Assembly: GCA_915066865.1 (NCBI GenBank)
Contig: CAJZEE010000027.1
Location: 1-22,183 of the forward strand
Origin: an uncultured Veillonella sp.
Lineage (GTDB): Bacteria > Bacillota > Negativicutes > Veillonellales > Veillonellaceae
Length of the DNA: 22,183 nt
Direction of reading: 5' to 3'
The position numbers were made by a program, and so were the translations under genes. Positions 1-6,906 of the stretch are shown piece after piece. Under the pieces are notes generated by a model. It was not told where the DNA came from and made no database searches. It saw only the letters and a program-made list of their open reading frames with translations. Positions within the stretch are counted from its first letter, which is position 1, and each line of letters opens with the position of its first letter.

Positions 1-272
1 GAAGCTTGAATTTTATCTTTAATCTCTTTATTATTAAAATTCCTATTTTTAAATTCAATCAAAATTTTATGTGTATCATCCCACTTCAATGCGTCACAAG
101 ATTTACATACTGTATATGACATAGACAGACATTTAGTGTATTCTTGCTTAATAGAGTCAAAGTCAAATACTATACCTTCACAATTTGTCATGTATTCTTG
201 ATTTGCTGTATCTTTTGATGTTTCTTTTAAACTTTTTAAACAGCCTACATATTTAAAAAAGTAATCTGTCAT
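1..272 (-). CDS. Partial protein with PD-(D/E)xK-like nuclease signature, partner of the ATPase (3' end off the window)
   Basis: An open frame starts at ATG 272 and runs off the left edge, so only the first 90 residues are visible. Its start codon overlaps the stop of the upstream ATPase as ATGA (269-272), which implies translational coupling and a shared function. The visible sequence has an acidic segment with E32 and FDFD near residues 36-39. It then has C56-K-S-C-D60, and a beta-strand-like ILIEFKN with E73 and K75. The spacing D60-x12-E73-x-K75 fits the core of PD-(D/E)xK nucleases, often seen in such proteins as a 'VD...IEFK' pattern. The nuclease reading is inference from this short motif. 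The family could not be named and the C-terminal half is missing. Base composition is very AT-rich, like the ATPase. Confidence 0.7.
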   Translation of the reverse strand, partial: MTDYFFKYVGCLKSLKETSKDTANQEYMTNCEGIVFDFDSIKQEYTKCLSMSYTVCKSCDALKWDDTHKILIEFKNRNFNNKEIKDKIQA

Positions 273-1555
273 AATCTATACCTCAAGTCTTCAAGCTTCT
301 GCAGCGGTTTTACTAACTTTTTATAAATTAAATCAATTTCATTACTTACATCATCAAATGTAACACTCTCACTATTTTCTATACATTTTGACAAGTAATA
401 TTTACATTTATCATTAATATTATGTTTAGCAACATATACCTCTATTGCATTTAAAAAATATGGACTATGTGTAGTTATAAGAATATGTAAGTTAAACTCT
501 TTCTGCAATAATACGATTAATTCGGCTAATATTAGTTGCCATTCTGGATGAAGATGTATCTCTGGCTCATCTAGTATAATAACACCATTATTACTAATAC
601 CACCACTTAAAAGTAATTTTTTTAATATAGCAAATGTTTTAATACCTGTCGATAAATTTTTAGCATTTAATCGTTTCTTATTATAAACATAAAACAAAGT
701 ACTATTAGCAAAGTCAAGATTACCTGGAACAATACCATTAATAAGATCCATTACTTTTTGGAATTTACTATTACTTACTATACTATCAATATTATTAATA
801 CTTTTACTTATTACTAACTTTTCTAATGTATTTTTTCTATGATTAGTGTATATTGAGTGATCTACAAATAGATCATTTAATACATCATCTAAAATAAAAG
901 GATTATCTATGTAAACCAAATTAACATTAATTTGAGATTTTGGAAGAGATTTAATAAATATAGTATTATCAGAATTTATTTTAACAACTACCTCCTGATT
1001 AGAAATACTTACAGAAATAATACCCTCTAAAGCTTCAAAAATATTGATAGTTTGTCCATTAAACTCATTGAATAACTCATTAGATAGAATATGCTTAATA
1101 TAATCCTCCATATTTACTAACAAAATCTCTTGAACTTTTTTTATTAGTTCGCTCCACTCATTTAAACCTTTAGCTTTACGAACCTCAGAACTTAAGTATT
1201 TATTCAGAACCGACTCAATCTCTAACTCATTATTCCTATTAATAGTATTAACTTTTAATAGCTCCTTTATCAATATATTAGTATCAATATCGTGTATAAT
1301 TAAATTTTTATTTTTTTGATCAATAAAAGGGCTAGAAAAAGAGTTTGTACAGAAGGTATATATAATATTTTCCAATGACAGAAATTTATCCATATATAGT
1401 TTCTGTTCAATATTATTTAAACCATTAAAAATAGAAAATAACGCTTTACCAATAGTGCTTTTACCAGTATTATTATCACCTGCAATCACAGTAATTCCCT
1501 TTATATCAATGTCTGCAGTTTTGACTTTAGCTATATTTTTAAGTGTTATTCGCAT
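269..1555 (-). CDS. AAA/ABC-type ATPase (OLD/RecF-like), candidate defence ATPase
   Basis: This 428-residue protein has a full ABC/AAA_15-21-type ATPase layout. The Walker A is GDNNTGKS at residues 26-33, directly after an N-terminal strand typical of RecF/SMC/OLD proteins. A signature-like LSTG lies near 298-301, Walker B is ILDEPE with D329 and E330, and the H-loop is ITTHSPYF with H363. The long middle part (about 60-290) has no recognisable motif and probably forms the helical insertion seen in these families. ATG 1555 has a GTGAGG ribosome binding site. The gene ends in an ATGA overlap with the downstream nuclease-like gene. ATPases of this type pair with nuclease or toxin partners in phage-defence systems such as Septu and PARIS, but this one is not clearly either. 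Low GC suggests horizontal acquisition. Confidence 0.88.
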   Translation of the reverse strand: MRITLKNIAKVKTADIDIKGITVIAGDNNTGKSTIGKALFSIFNGLNNIEQKLYMDKFLSLENIIYTFCTNSFSSPFIDQKNKNLIIHDIDTNILIKELLKVNTINRNNELEIESVLNKYLSSEVRKAKGLNEWSELIKKVQEILLVNMEDYIKHILSNELFNEFNGQTINIFEALEGIISVSISNQEVVVKINSDNTIFIKSLPKSQINVNLVYIDNPFILDDVLNDLFVDHSIYTNHRKNTLEKLVISKSINNIDSIVSNSKFQKVMDLINGIVPGNLDFANSTLFYVYNKKRLNAKNLSTGIKTFAILKKLLLSGGISNNGVIILDEPEIHLHPEWQLILAELIVLLQKEFNLHILITTHSPYFLNAIEVYVAKHNINDKCKYYLSKCIENSESVTFDDVSNEIDLIYKKLVKPLQKLEDLRYRL

Positions 1556-2001
1556 TATTACCTCACAATAATATCTCTTCTATAAAATATTAATCTAGTT
1601 CTATCGTCAGAAAAGATTTTAATGCTATTCTTAATAATAAATGTATCTTATTTCATCATATATCATAAACATCTACAATATTCTAACTATAGTTATTAAT
1701 ATTTTTATATAATATACGTTCATAAAACATATTCCTAAAATATTCCTCTGATCATTCTAATATGAAATCTTCTTTATCGCCATAGAAAAGAATAACTTGC
1801 TTAAAATACACGCCCTCTAGGAGTCTCCTAAAGAGCGTGTGTTAAATCAATTATGTCATATCAGTGCTAATCAAAATTTTATAATTATTTGACTTCAAAA
1901 TAATCTACTAACTATATACGAAAACAATTATAAGACTATACTTATATCCTCTTATCAGTACTATATTATTAACTTATACATTAATATTTCTTAGACTAAA
2001 G
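1556..2001. other. AT-rich intergenic stretch without a supported gene
   Basis: This stretch between the orphan membrane protein and the ATPase is extremely AT-rich. Apart from the hairpin at 1808-1840 I see no open frame with a ribosome binding site, no tandem repeat and no convincing promoter. The ATPase promoter must lie in its left part (about 1560-1650) but no good box pair stands out. Confidence 0.6.
1801..1840 (-). terminator. Hairpin, probable terminator of the orphan membrane protein gene
   Basis: ACACG (1808-1812) pairs with CGTGT (1836-1840), CTCT (1815-1818) with AGAG (1832-1835) and AGGA (1819-1822) with TCCT (1826-1829), leaving a three-base loop and two small bulges. On the minus strand it is followed by ATTTTAA, a weak U-tract. 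It lies about 160 nt beyond the stop of the gene at 2002-2583, so the link is likely but not certain. Confidence 0.5.
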
Positions 2002-2583
2002 TCAACTTTTATAAAATAATTCCTGTAATCGATCAATTTCTTTTTCAATAAATTTAATTCTACTCCATATTATATTACACCAAGAAGATTCATCAATTTT
2101 TTCTATATCATTTTCTAGATTAACCCATTTTGATTGACACGTATATATTGTTGTCATATCTTTTTGTCGTTCAACTCTATGAATAAAACTTCTTGTCAAT
2201 TCTGTTCGTGATTCATTTGCATAACTACAAAAACTGTCATAATAATTAATTTCATCAGAATTAATTAATCTTATATACTCTATTCTTATACAGTATCTAT
2301 GTTTCAATTTTAACTCTTCATAGTTATTCAATGTTATTAGCTGTACTCTAGCTATACAAGCCCTTTTTTTTATATCATAAAATTTTAAACGAAACCCCAT
2401 AAGAGCATCTTCTTCATCATCTTCTGTATGATAACCTAATTTATCAAACCCTTTACAAGAGAATTCTAATAGCATTTCATATTGATCTCTATAAATACCT
2501 TCTTTAAAAGCTTTACTCGTTGAAGAGTTAACACTACACTTATATATTATTATAATAATAACAATCACAATGATTTCAAACAT
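2002..2583 (-). CDS. Hypothetical protein with one N-terminal membrane anchor
   Basis: I do not recognise this protein of about 193 residues. It begins with a very hydrophobic Ile/Val-rich segment (about residues 3-14) that looks like a single membrane anchor or uncleaved signal. A soluble domain follows, rich in charged and aromatic residues and with several cysteines. No catalytic motif is evident. The last 30 residues are probably a helix. I chose ATG 2583 because the GGGAG box lies 9 nt upstream of it; an in-frame TTG at 2589 sits too close to that box. The gene is very AT-rich like the ATPase to its left and is set off from it by 446 bp, so it is probably a separate accessory gene of the same island. 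Confidence 0.7.
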   Translation of the reverse strand: MFEIIVIVIIIIIYKCSVNSSTSKAFKEGIYRDQYEMLLEFSCKGFDKLGYHTEDDEEDALMGFRLKFYDIKKRACIARVQLITLNNYEELKLKHRYCIRIEYIRLINSDEINYYDSFCSYANESRTELTRSFIHRVERQKDMTTIYTCQSKWVNLENDIEKIDESSWCNIIWSRIKFIEKEIDRLQELFYKS

Positions 2584-2619
2584 TTTCAATCACTCCCATA
2601 ACAATGAATTCATTTTTTC

Positions 2620-2648
2620 ATATTAGCATAATAACTAGAAAAAATGAA
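2620..2648 (-). promoter_or_regulatory. Possible promoter of the orphan membrane protein
   Basis: Read on the minus strand, TTCATT (2643-2648) and TAATAT (2620-2625) are separated by 17 nt. The -10 box carries an extended TGn element. It lies about 40 nt before the chosen start codon. In such AT-rich DNA chance matches are common, so this is tentative. Confidence 0.35.
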
Positions 2649-2751
2649 GATATAACTTTATAGTAGTTTTCTATTATTAAATTCTATTATTTAATAGTCT
2701 TCTAGTTAAAATATACTCAAATTTACGACTTAATACTATAATCATTAACAA

Positions 2752-2770
2752 TGTAAAATATTATTTTACA
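2752..2770. repeat. Perfect inverted repeat TGTAAAAT-ATT-ATTTTACA
   Basis: An 8-3-8 perfect inverted repeat lies between the tRNA terminator and the orphan gene promoter. It could be an operator or a short hairpin. No T-tract follows on either strand, so it is not an obvious terminator. No regulator in the window is linked to it. Confidence 0.5.
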
Positions 2771-2803
2771 GCCAAAGTTATATATTCTATGTGATTATAT
2801 AAT

Positions 2804-2862
2804 AAAAAAGCCAGAAGACTATATAATCCCTACACTTCTGTAGATTTTATAGTACTTCTGGC
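2804..2862 (-). terminator. Intrinsic terminator of the tRNA-Ser gene
   Basis: GCCAGAAG (2810-2817) pairs with CTTCTGGC (2855-2862). ACTATA/TATAGT and an inner CTACA/TGTAG stem extend it into a hairpin of about 53 nt. On the minus strand it is followed by TTTTTT (2804-2809). It begins 15 nt after the tRNA CCA end, which fits termination of that transcript. Confidence 0.85.
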
Positions 2863-2877
2863 ATATTACTGTTTATG

Positions 2878-2966
2878 TGGCGGAGAGGGTGGGATTCGAA
2901 CCCACGGCCCCTTGCGGAGTCACTGGTTTTCAAGACCAGCTCCTTAAACCACTCGGACACCTCTCC
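2878..2966 (-). tRNA. tRNA-Ser (anticodon UGA)
   Basis: The minus strand folds as a class II tRNA: acceptor GGAGAGG pairs with CCTCTCC, followed by discriminator G and an encoded CCA (2878-2880). The anticodon stem CTGGT/ACCAG encloses loop CTTGAAA with anticodon TGA at 2930-2932. The long variable arm (TGACTCCGCAAGGGGCC region) is typical of serine tRNAs, and the T-arm has GTTCGAATC. It reads UCA and other UCN codons. A promoter precedes it and a strong terminator follows, so it is a single-gene unit. The AT-rich accessory stretch starts on its 3' side. Confidence 0.97.
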
Positions 2967-2977
2967 ATAACGGTACT

Positions 2978-3007
2978 ATTATATCAGATTGGTCCAATAA
3001 TAAGCAA
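2978..3007 (-). promoter_or_regulatory. Promoter of tRNA-Ser
   Basis: TTGCTT (3002-3007) and TATAAT (2978-2983) are separated by 18 nt on the minus strand. The predicted start near 2971 is about 5 nt before the mature tRNA 5' end. Confidence 0.7.
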
Positions 3008-3028
3008 TAACGTAATAGTTAAGCAAGT

Positions 3029-3057
3029 AAAAAAGCTGGCTATGAGCCAGCTTTTTT
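3029..3057 (-). terminator. Terminator downstream of corA (bidirectional shape)
   Basis: GCTGGC (3035-3040) and GCCAGC (3046-3051) form a perfect stem with a five-base loop, flanked by an A-run on the left and TTTTTT on the right. It can therefore stop transcription from either side. As all genes here are on the minus strand, its role is to end corA and insulate the tRNA promoter. Confidence 0.9.
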
Positions 3058-3157
3058 CATGTGTATTTAGTGCTTCCATATAGACTTATAGTCGCCATAT
3101 ATGTAGTGTTACTCTGTACAGTTGATATGAATTTGAAATTTCAACTGTTCATCACCA

Positions 3158-4111
3158 TTAGAACAAATCTTTTTTCCACATGCCAAAGATGGCGATAGCA
3201 GAGCAAATAACAGAAATAACGACAACTTTCACAAAACCATCTGGATCATCTTGGAACGGCAAGTGCACGTTTGTCCCCCACAAGCTGAATATGATCGTTG
3301 GCACGGCCATTGTAATGGTAAGGGTTGCCAACATTTTCATAACCATGTTGAGGTTATTAGAGATAATAGATGTGAAGGCATTCATCATATTCATCAAGAT
3401 ATTAGAATACATTTCAACCATCTCAATGGCCTGTTTATTCTCGATGATAACGTCCTCTAGTAAATCTTCATCCTCTTCGTACATCTTGAGCAAATGTCTA
3501 TAGGTGCTGTGTCCACGCAAGCGTAATAGACGTTCCATAACGGTACCATTCGTGCGCAACGCAGAGGTAAAGTACGTCATGGATTTCTGTAATTCCAACA
3601 ATTGGAAAAAGTCTTTGTTCTTTGTTGTATGACGCAATTGGACTTCAATGTCATCTGTACGGCGATTAATTTGTTGCAAGTAGCGCAAGAACAACGTCGC
3701 TGTACGGTACAAGATTTGGAACAAGAACCGCGTCTTTTTATACGTATAGAACGTAGACAGTTGGTTTGAAATGAACGGATACAACACCTCGGACTCTTCA
3801 AGACATACGGTAATGAAAAAGTCAGGCGTCAAAAAGATACCAAGTGGCACCGTATCGTACATATCATTACCACGAATCGCAGGAATGTTGATAACCACGA
3901 AAATATAGTTGTCCTCTAACTCCACGTGAGAACGTTCTTCCATATCGAGGGCGGTCTTTAAAACGTCCGTTGGAATTTCCGTCAAAATATTGATGAGGGA
4001 CAACTCATCGGGGTCTGGGTTCACCAAATTTACCCAAGAACCTTTTGTGGCATCTGATACAGTGCAGTCTGAAACCAACTCTTCTTCTATGTGTTTGTAC
4101 ACCGTGATCAT
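3158..4111 (-). CDS. corA: CorA-family divalent metal (Mg2+/Co2+-type) transporter
   Basis: This 317-residue protein has the CorA layout: a large cytoplasmic domain (about residues 1-255) with a long helical stretch, then two C-terminal membrane segments and a basic C-terminus ending MWKKDLF. Between the segments, where CorA proteins carry the near-invariant GMN filter motif, it reads LWGTNVHLPF, so GTN replaces GMN. I chose ATG 4111 because AAGGAGGG precedes it closely and the promoter -10 lies at 4154-4159. A longer frame starting at 4183 would begin upstream of that promoter. The family moves Mg2+, Co2+ or Ni2+ down the membrane potential as a pentamer. The altered filter leaves the preferred ion open, and an efflux role is possible. 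It is a single-gene unit with its own terminator. Confidence 0.9.
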   Translation of the reverse strand: MITVYKHIEEELVSDCTVSDATKGSWVNLVNPDPDELSLINILTEIPTDVLKTALDMEERSHVELEDNYIFVVINIPAIRGNDMYDTVPLGIFLTPDFFITVCLEESEVLYPFISNQLSTFYTYKKTRFLFQILYRTATLFLRYLQQINRRTDDIEVQLRHTTKNKDFFQLLELQKSMTYFTSALRTNGTVMERLLRLRGHSTYRHLLKMYEEDEDLLEDVIIENKQAIEMVEMYSNILMNMMNAFTSIISNNLNMVMKMLATLTITMAVPTIIFSLWGTNVHLPFQDDPDGFVKVVVISVICSAIAIFGMWKKDLF

Positions 4112-4153
4112 GCTATCCCTCCTTCCAACGAACATATAGTAATCATCTAATAA

Positions 4154-4183
4154 ATTATATACTATTTTATAGCTATTATTCAA
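4154..4183 (-). promoter_or_regulatory. Promoter of corA
   Basis: TTGAAT (4178-4183) and TATAAT (4154-4159) are separated by 18 nt, ending about 43 nt before ATG 4111. A second TTGAAT lies five bases further upstream. The position supports the shorter corA start. Confidence 0.7.
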
Positions 4184-4201
4184 TTCAATTGTGAAAGTTT
4201 T

Positions 4202-4234
4202 GTTTATGTAGTATATACATAAACCGCTTTATGT
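4202..4234. repeat. Three-part overlapping inverted repeats upstream of the corA promoter
   Basis: GTTTATGTA (4202-4210) pairs with TACATAAAC (4216-4224). The overlapping ACATAAA (4217-4223) also pairs with TTTATGT (4228-4234), so the two hairpins exclude each other. The unit sits about 20 bp upstream of the corA -35 box and may be a double operator. The remaining DNA from 4235 to 4420 shows no supported gene. Confidence 0.5.
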
Positions 4235-4423
4235 CTATTAACAATGCACAACTGTATATGTTAAAAGCATCTCAAAACTATTCTTATATCAAATCTAGCG
4301 AACAGATAGATTAATAAGGCTGCTAAACTAAAAATCCACCAAAAGATTAAACCACTAAAACTTACAGTGAGTAAGTATGCAAACAAATAATCAATAATAT
4401 ATCATTAGGTTAAAGCTTATAAA

Positions 4424-4466
4424 AATAACCTCTATACTGGCTTGTCGCTAATATAGAGGTTATTTG
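4424..4466 (-). terminator. Terminator of the Zn/Cd ATPase gene
   Basis: A perfect 14-bp stem (4424-4437 with 4453-4466, core ATAACCTCTATA) has a 15-nt loop. The minus strand continues with T-rich sequence after the stem, and the plus strand with GTTTTATCC, so it may act both ways. It lies about 80 nt after the ATPase stop. Confidence 0.8.
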
Positions 4467-4544
4467 TTTTATCCTACTCTGTCAGATCAGAATCATGTCA
4501 TTTGTTATATTTCTGTATTACTCTATTGGATTACTTTCACCAAA

Positions 4545-6674
4545 TTAACGGCGCAAGATACGAATAGAGTTCAAAATACAAAGGATGGATACACCAGTAT
4601 CACCAAATACCGCCCACCACATGGATGCATAGCCCATAAGACCTAGTGCCATGATAAGAATTTTAACAGCAATAGCGAATACTACGTTTTGCCATGCTAC
4701 GCGCAAAGTCGCTTTGGACAAGTCAAGGATATGTGCAATAGCAGTCAAGGATGGACGCATGAATACAACGTCTGCCGCTTCGATAGCCGCATCAGCACCG
4801 CTACCCATCGCGCCACCTACATCAGCACCAGCAAGCACTGGTGCATCGTTGATGCCGTCGCCTACGAACATAGTTGGACCATATTCAGAGCGAATATCTT
4901 GTACAACAGACAATTTATCTTGTGGCAACAATTGAGCACGAACCGCACTTACGCCAGTTTCTTTAGCAATATAATTAGCACTTGCTTCAGCATCACCTGT
5001 AAGCATGACTGTTTTAATATCTTGACCATTAAGATCTGCAATCGCTTCTGCGGAATCTGGACGAGCTTCATCAGCGATAATAATGCGACCGAGGTATACA
5101 TTACCTTCTGCTACTAGTACTTCTGTGCCGTATGCAGCAGCTTCTGTTGGGTAACCTTGAACAGCATAGCGTTCCATGAGACGACGATTACCAACGAGGA
5201 CTTGTTGACCATCAACGGTGCCAACCATACCTTCGCCTGCTAATTCTTGAACAAAGTCAGACGCTTCTACAACGATACCTTGTGCCTTTGCTTCGGAAAC
5301 GATGCTTGTTGCGATTGGATGTGTAGATACTGCTTCAATAGCAGCCGCCATAGATAATAATTGAGCATTGCTCACATGGGAGCCTACAGTTTCTACGTTT
5401 TGTACTTTAAATTCACCAGATGTGATAGTACCAGTTTTATCAAGAGCTACTGCTTTCACATTAGCCAACGCCTCGATAACGCGACCACCTTTAAGCAAGA
5501 TACCGTGTTTAGACGCATTGCCGATACCGGAGAAGAATGCGAGTGGCACGCTAAGCACCAATGCACATGGGCAAGAAATAACGAGGAATGTTAAGGCTGT
5601 GTAGATCCATTTATGCCATTCACCTGTAATAAGGGACGGAATGATAGCTACAGCCAATGCAAAAGCTACAACGATTGGTGTGTATACGCGAGCGAAACGC
5701 GTAATAAAACGGTCGATTTTAGGTTTAGAAGATGCTGCGTTTTCAACGGCATCTAGGATTTTTGTAACCATAGATTCTTCAAGAACCTTATCAACGCGCA
5801 TCGTAATGCGACCAGATTCGTTGATACAACCAGACATGAGTTGTGTACCAGGTACAGCGCGAACAGGTACAGGTTCACCCGTTACAGGAGCTGTATTAAC
5901 ACGAGTTTCACCTTCAAGTACGGTACCGTCTAGAGGGATTAAATCACCAGGACGAACTTCGATAGTCCAGCCTACTTCAACCTTTTCAGGAGCCATAACT
6001 ACAATTTCACCACCACAGCCTGTGTCTACAACGCGCACCTCTTGAGGACGCATATCGACAGCGTTCATGATTTCTGTACGACTACGATCAGTTGCTTTTT
6101 CTTCGAAGAACTCACCAATACGGTAAAACAAGATAACGCCTACTGCTTCAGGCAATGCGTCGATTGCAATGGCGCCCAATGTAGCGATAGACATCAAGAA
6201 GTTCTCATCAAATACTTGACCTTTTAAGATATTACGACCTGCGATACGCAATACTGGGAACGCAAGAAGAATATACGCAACATAGTAAATTGGAGTCTCA
6301 ATACTCTCTGGCAAGCTGATGGATGGGACAAAGGATGACAAAACTTCATAAAGCATGAATAACAAGCCTGCTACGATGACTGCAATTGTTACAGCATCAC
6401 TACCACGATCGTGGTCATGACCGTGTTCATCTACAGACGCTTTAGATTTACGCTCATAATCTGCCACTGTAACGCCTTCTTCGATAGCATCACAAATATC
6501 TTGAATGTCACGTTTAAGCGCTTCACGGTCTTCCCAAGAACCAGTCAATTTTAACTGATGAGTAGCAATTGTAAAGTTTGCAGTTTCTACCACATCCATT
6601 TTACGGATACGATCTTCAATTTTCGCTGCGCAGTTCGCACAGTTCAAATCCTTCAGCAATAATGTTTCTTCCAT
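4545..6674 (-). CDS. cadA: Zn2+/Cd2+/Pb2+-exporting P1B-type ATPase
   Basis: This 709-residue heavy-metal P-type ATPase exports soft divalent metals across the inner membrane using ATP. An N-terminal HMA domain (about 1-70) has the metal-binding C12-A-N-C15. A His/Asp-rich linker, DEHGHDHD, follows near 82-89. The actuator TGEP is at 265-268 and the transmembrane metal site C368-P-C370 is in SCPCALVLS. The phosphorylation motif D412-K-T-G-T, HP at 452-453, hinge GDGIND at 605-610 and the last-helix GDTGVS with D692 complete the set. CPC plus this Asp is the Zn/Cd/Pb (CadA/ZntA) pattern rather than Cu. AAAGGAG lies 6 nt before ATG 6674. Its own promoter and a metal-repressor-type operator lie upstream, but no ArsR/SmtB gene is in the window. 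Confidence 0.96.
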   Translation of the reverse strand: MEETLLLKDLNCANCAAKIEDRIRKMDVVETANFTIATHQLKLTGSWEDREALKRDIQDICDAIEEGVTVADYERKSKASVDEHGHDHDRGSDAVTIAVIVAGLLFMLYEVLSSFVPSISLPESIETPIYYVAYILLAFPVLRIAGRNILKGQVFDENFLMSIATLGAIAIDALPEAVGVILFYRIGEFFEEKATDRSRTEIMNAVDMRPQEVRVVDTGCGGEIVVMAPEKVEVGWTIEVRPGDLIPLDGTVLEGETRVNTAPVTGEPVPVRAVPGTQLMSGCINESGRITMRVDKVLEESMVTKILDAVENAASSKPKIDRFITRFARVYTPIVVAFALAVAIIPSLITGEWHKWIYTALTFLVISCPCALVLSVPLAFFSGIGNASKHGILLKGGRVIEALANVKAVALDKTGTITSGEFKVQNVETVGSHVSNAQLLSMAAAIEAVSTHPIATSIVSEAKAQGIVVEASDFVQELAGEGMVGTVDGQQVLVGNRRLMERYAVQGYPTEAAAYGTEVLVAEGNVYLGRIIIADEARPDSAEAIADLNGQDIKTVMLTGDAEASANYIAKETGVSAVRAQLLPQDKLSVVQDIRSEYGPTMFVGDGINDAPVLAGADVGGAMGSGADAAIEAADVVFMRPSLTAIAHILDLSKATLRVAWQNVVFAIAVKILIMALGLMGYASMWWAVFGDTGVSILCILNSIRILRR

Positions 6675-6779
6675 GATATCTCCTTTGATAATAGTGAAAG
6701 TTTCTATTCATGTATTTTAACATATTAGGTTAATATATTGCTAATACTTATTAGAGGTTTCTATTAGATATTCTTTTCT

Positions 6780-6801
6780 TATATGAACATCTGTTCATAT
6801 A
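6780..6801. promoter_or_regulatory. ArsR/SmtB/CzrA-type operator of the metal ATPase
   Basis: A perfect 10-2-10 palindrome has the core ATATGAACA-TC-TGTTCATAT. It starts 3 bp downstream of the -10 box, so it covers the transcription start. Sequence and position match the operators of zinc/cadmium-sensing ArsR-family repressors, giving repression without metal and release by Zn or Cd. The inner GAAC-N4-GTTC also resembles a LexA core, but the flanks and the regulated gene favour a metal sensor. Confidence 0.75.
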
Positions 6802-6804
6802 TTT

Positions 6805-6833
6805 ATTCTATATTAAAGGAGATTAAATGTCAA
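6805..6833 (-). promoter_or_regulatory. Promoter of the Zn/Cd ATPase
   Basis: A consensus TTGACA (6828-6833), a 17-nt spacer and TAGAAT (6805-6810) lie on the minus strand. The start is predicted inside the palindrome at 6780-6801, leaving a leader of about 124 nt before ATG 6674 in which I see no gene. Confidence 0.85.
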
Positions 6834-6841
6834 TACAAAAT

Positions 6842-6906
6842 TATATTCACTATATATCAAATTTTCTTTACTTTATATCTAACTATATTCACCTTATATC
6901 AAATTT
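6842..6906. repeat. Short direct repeat at the end of the fused transporter gene
   Basis: The 23-bp units 6842-6864 and 6884-6906 (TATATTCAC...ATATCAAATTT) match at 21 positions with a 42-bp period. The second unit spans the transporter stop codon, so the first looks like a small duplication of that gene end. Confidence 0.5.

Noticed and set aside
2877..3083. Plus-strand frame of 68 codons
   Set aside because: It is the antisense of the tRNA-Ser gene; the MAERVGFEPTAP start is the familiar artefact of translating tRNA-Ser.
4112..4183. Longer N-terminus for corA starting at 4183
   Set aside because: It would start upstream of the corA -10 box and has no ribosome binding site, while ATG 4111 has AAGGAGGG.
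4261..4402. Minus-strand frame of about 44-48 codons encoding two hydrophobic stretches between corA and cadA
   Set aside because: There is no ATG, ribosome binding site or promoter. The strand is T-rich, so hydrophobic frames arise by chance.
6780..6801. LexA box reading of the cadA palindrome (GAAC-N4-GTTC)
   Set aside because: The extended ATATGAA/TTCATAT symmetry and the metal-export gene fit an ArsR/SmtB operator better, though LexA is not excluded.
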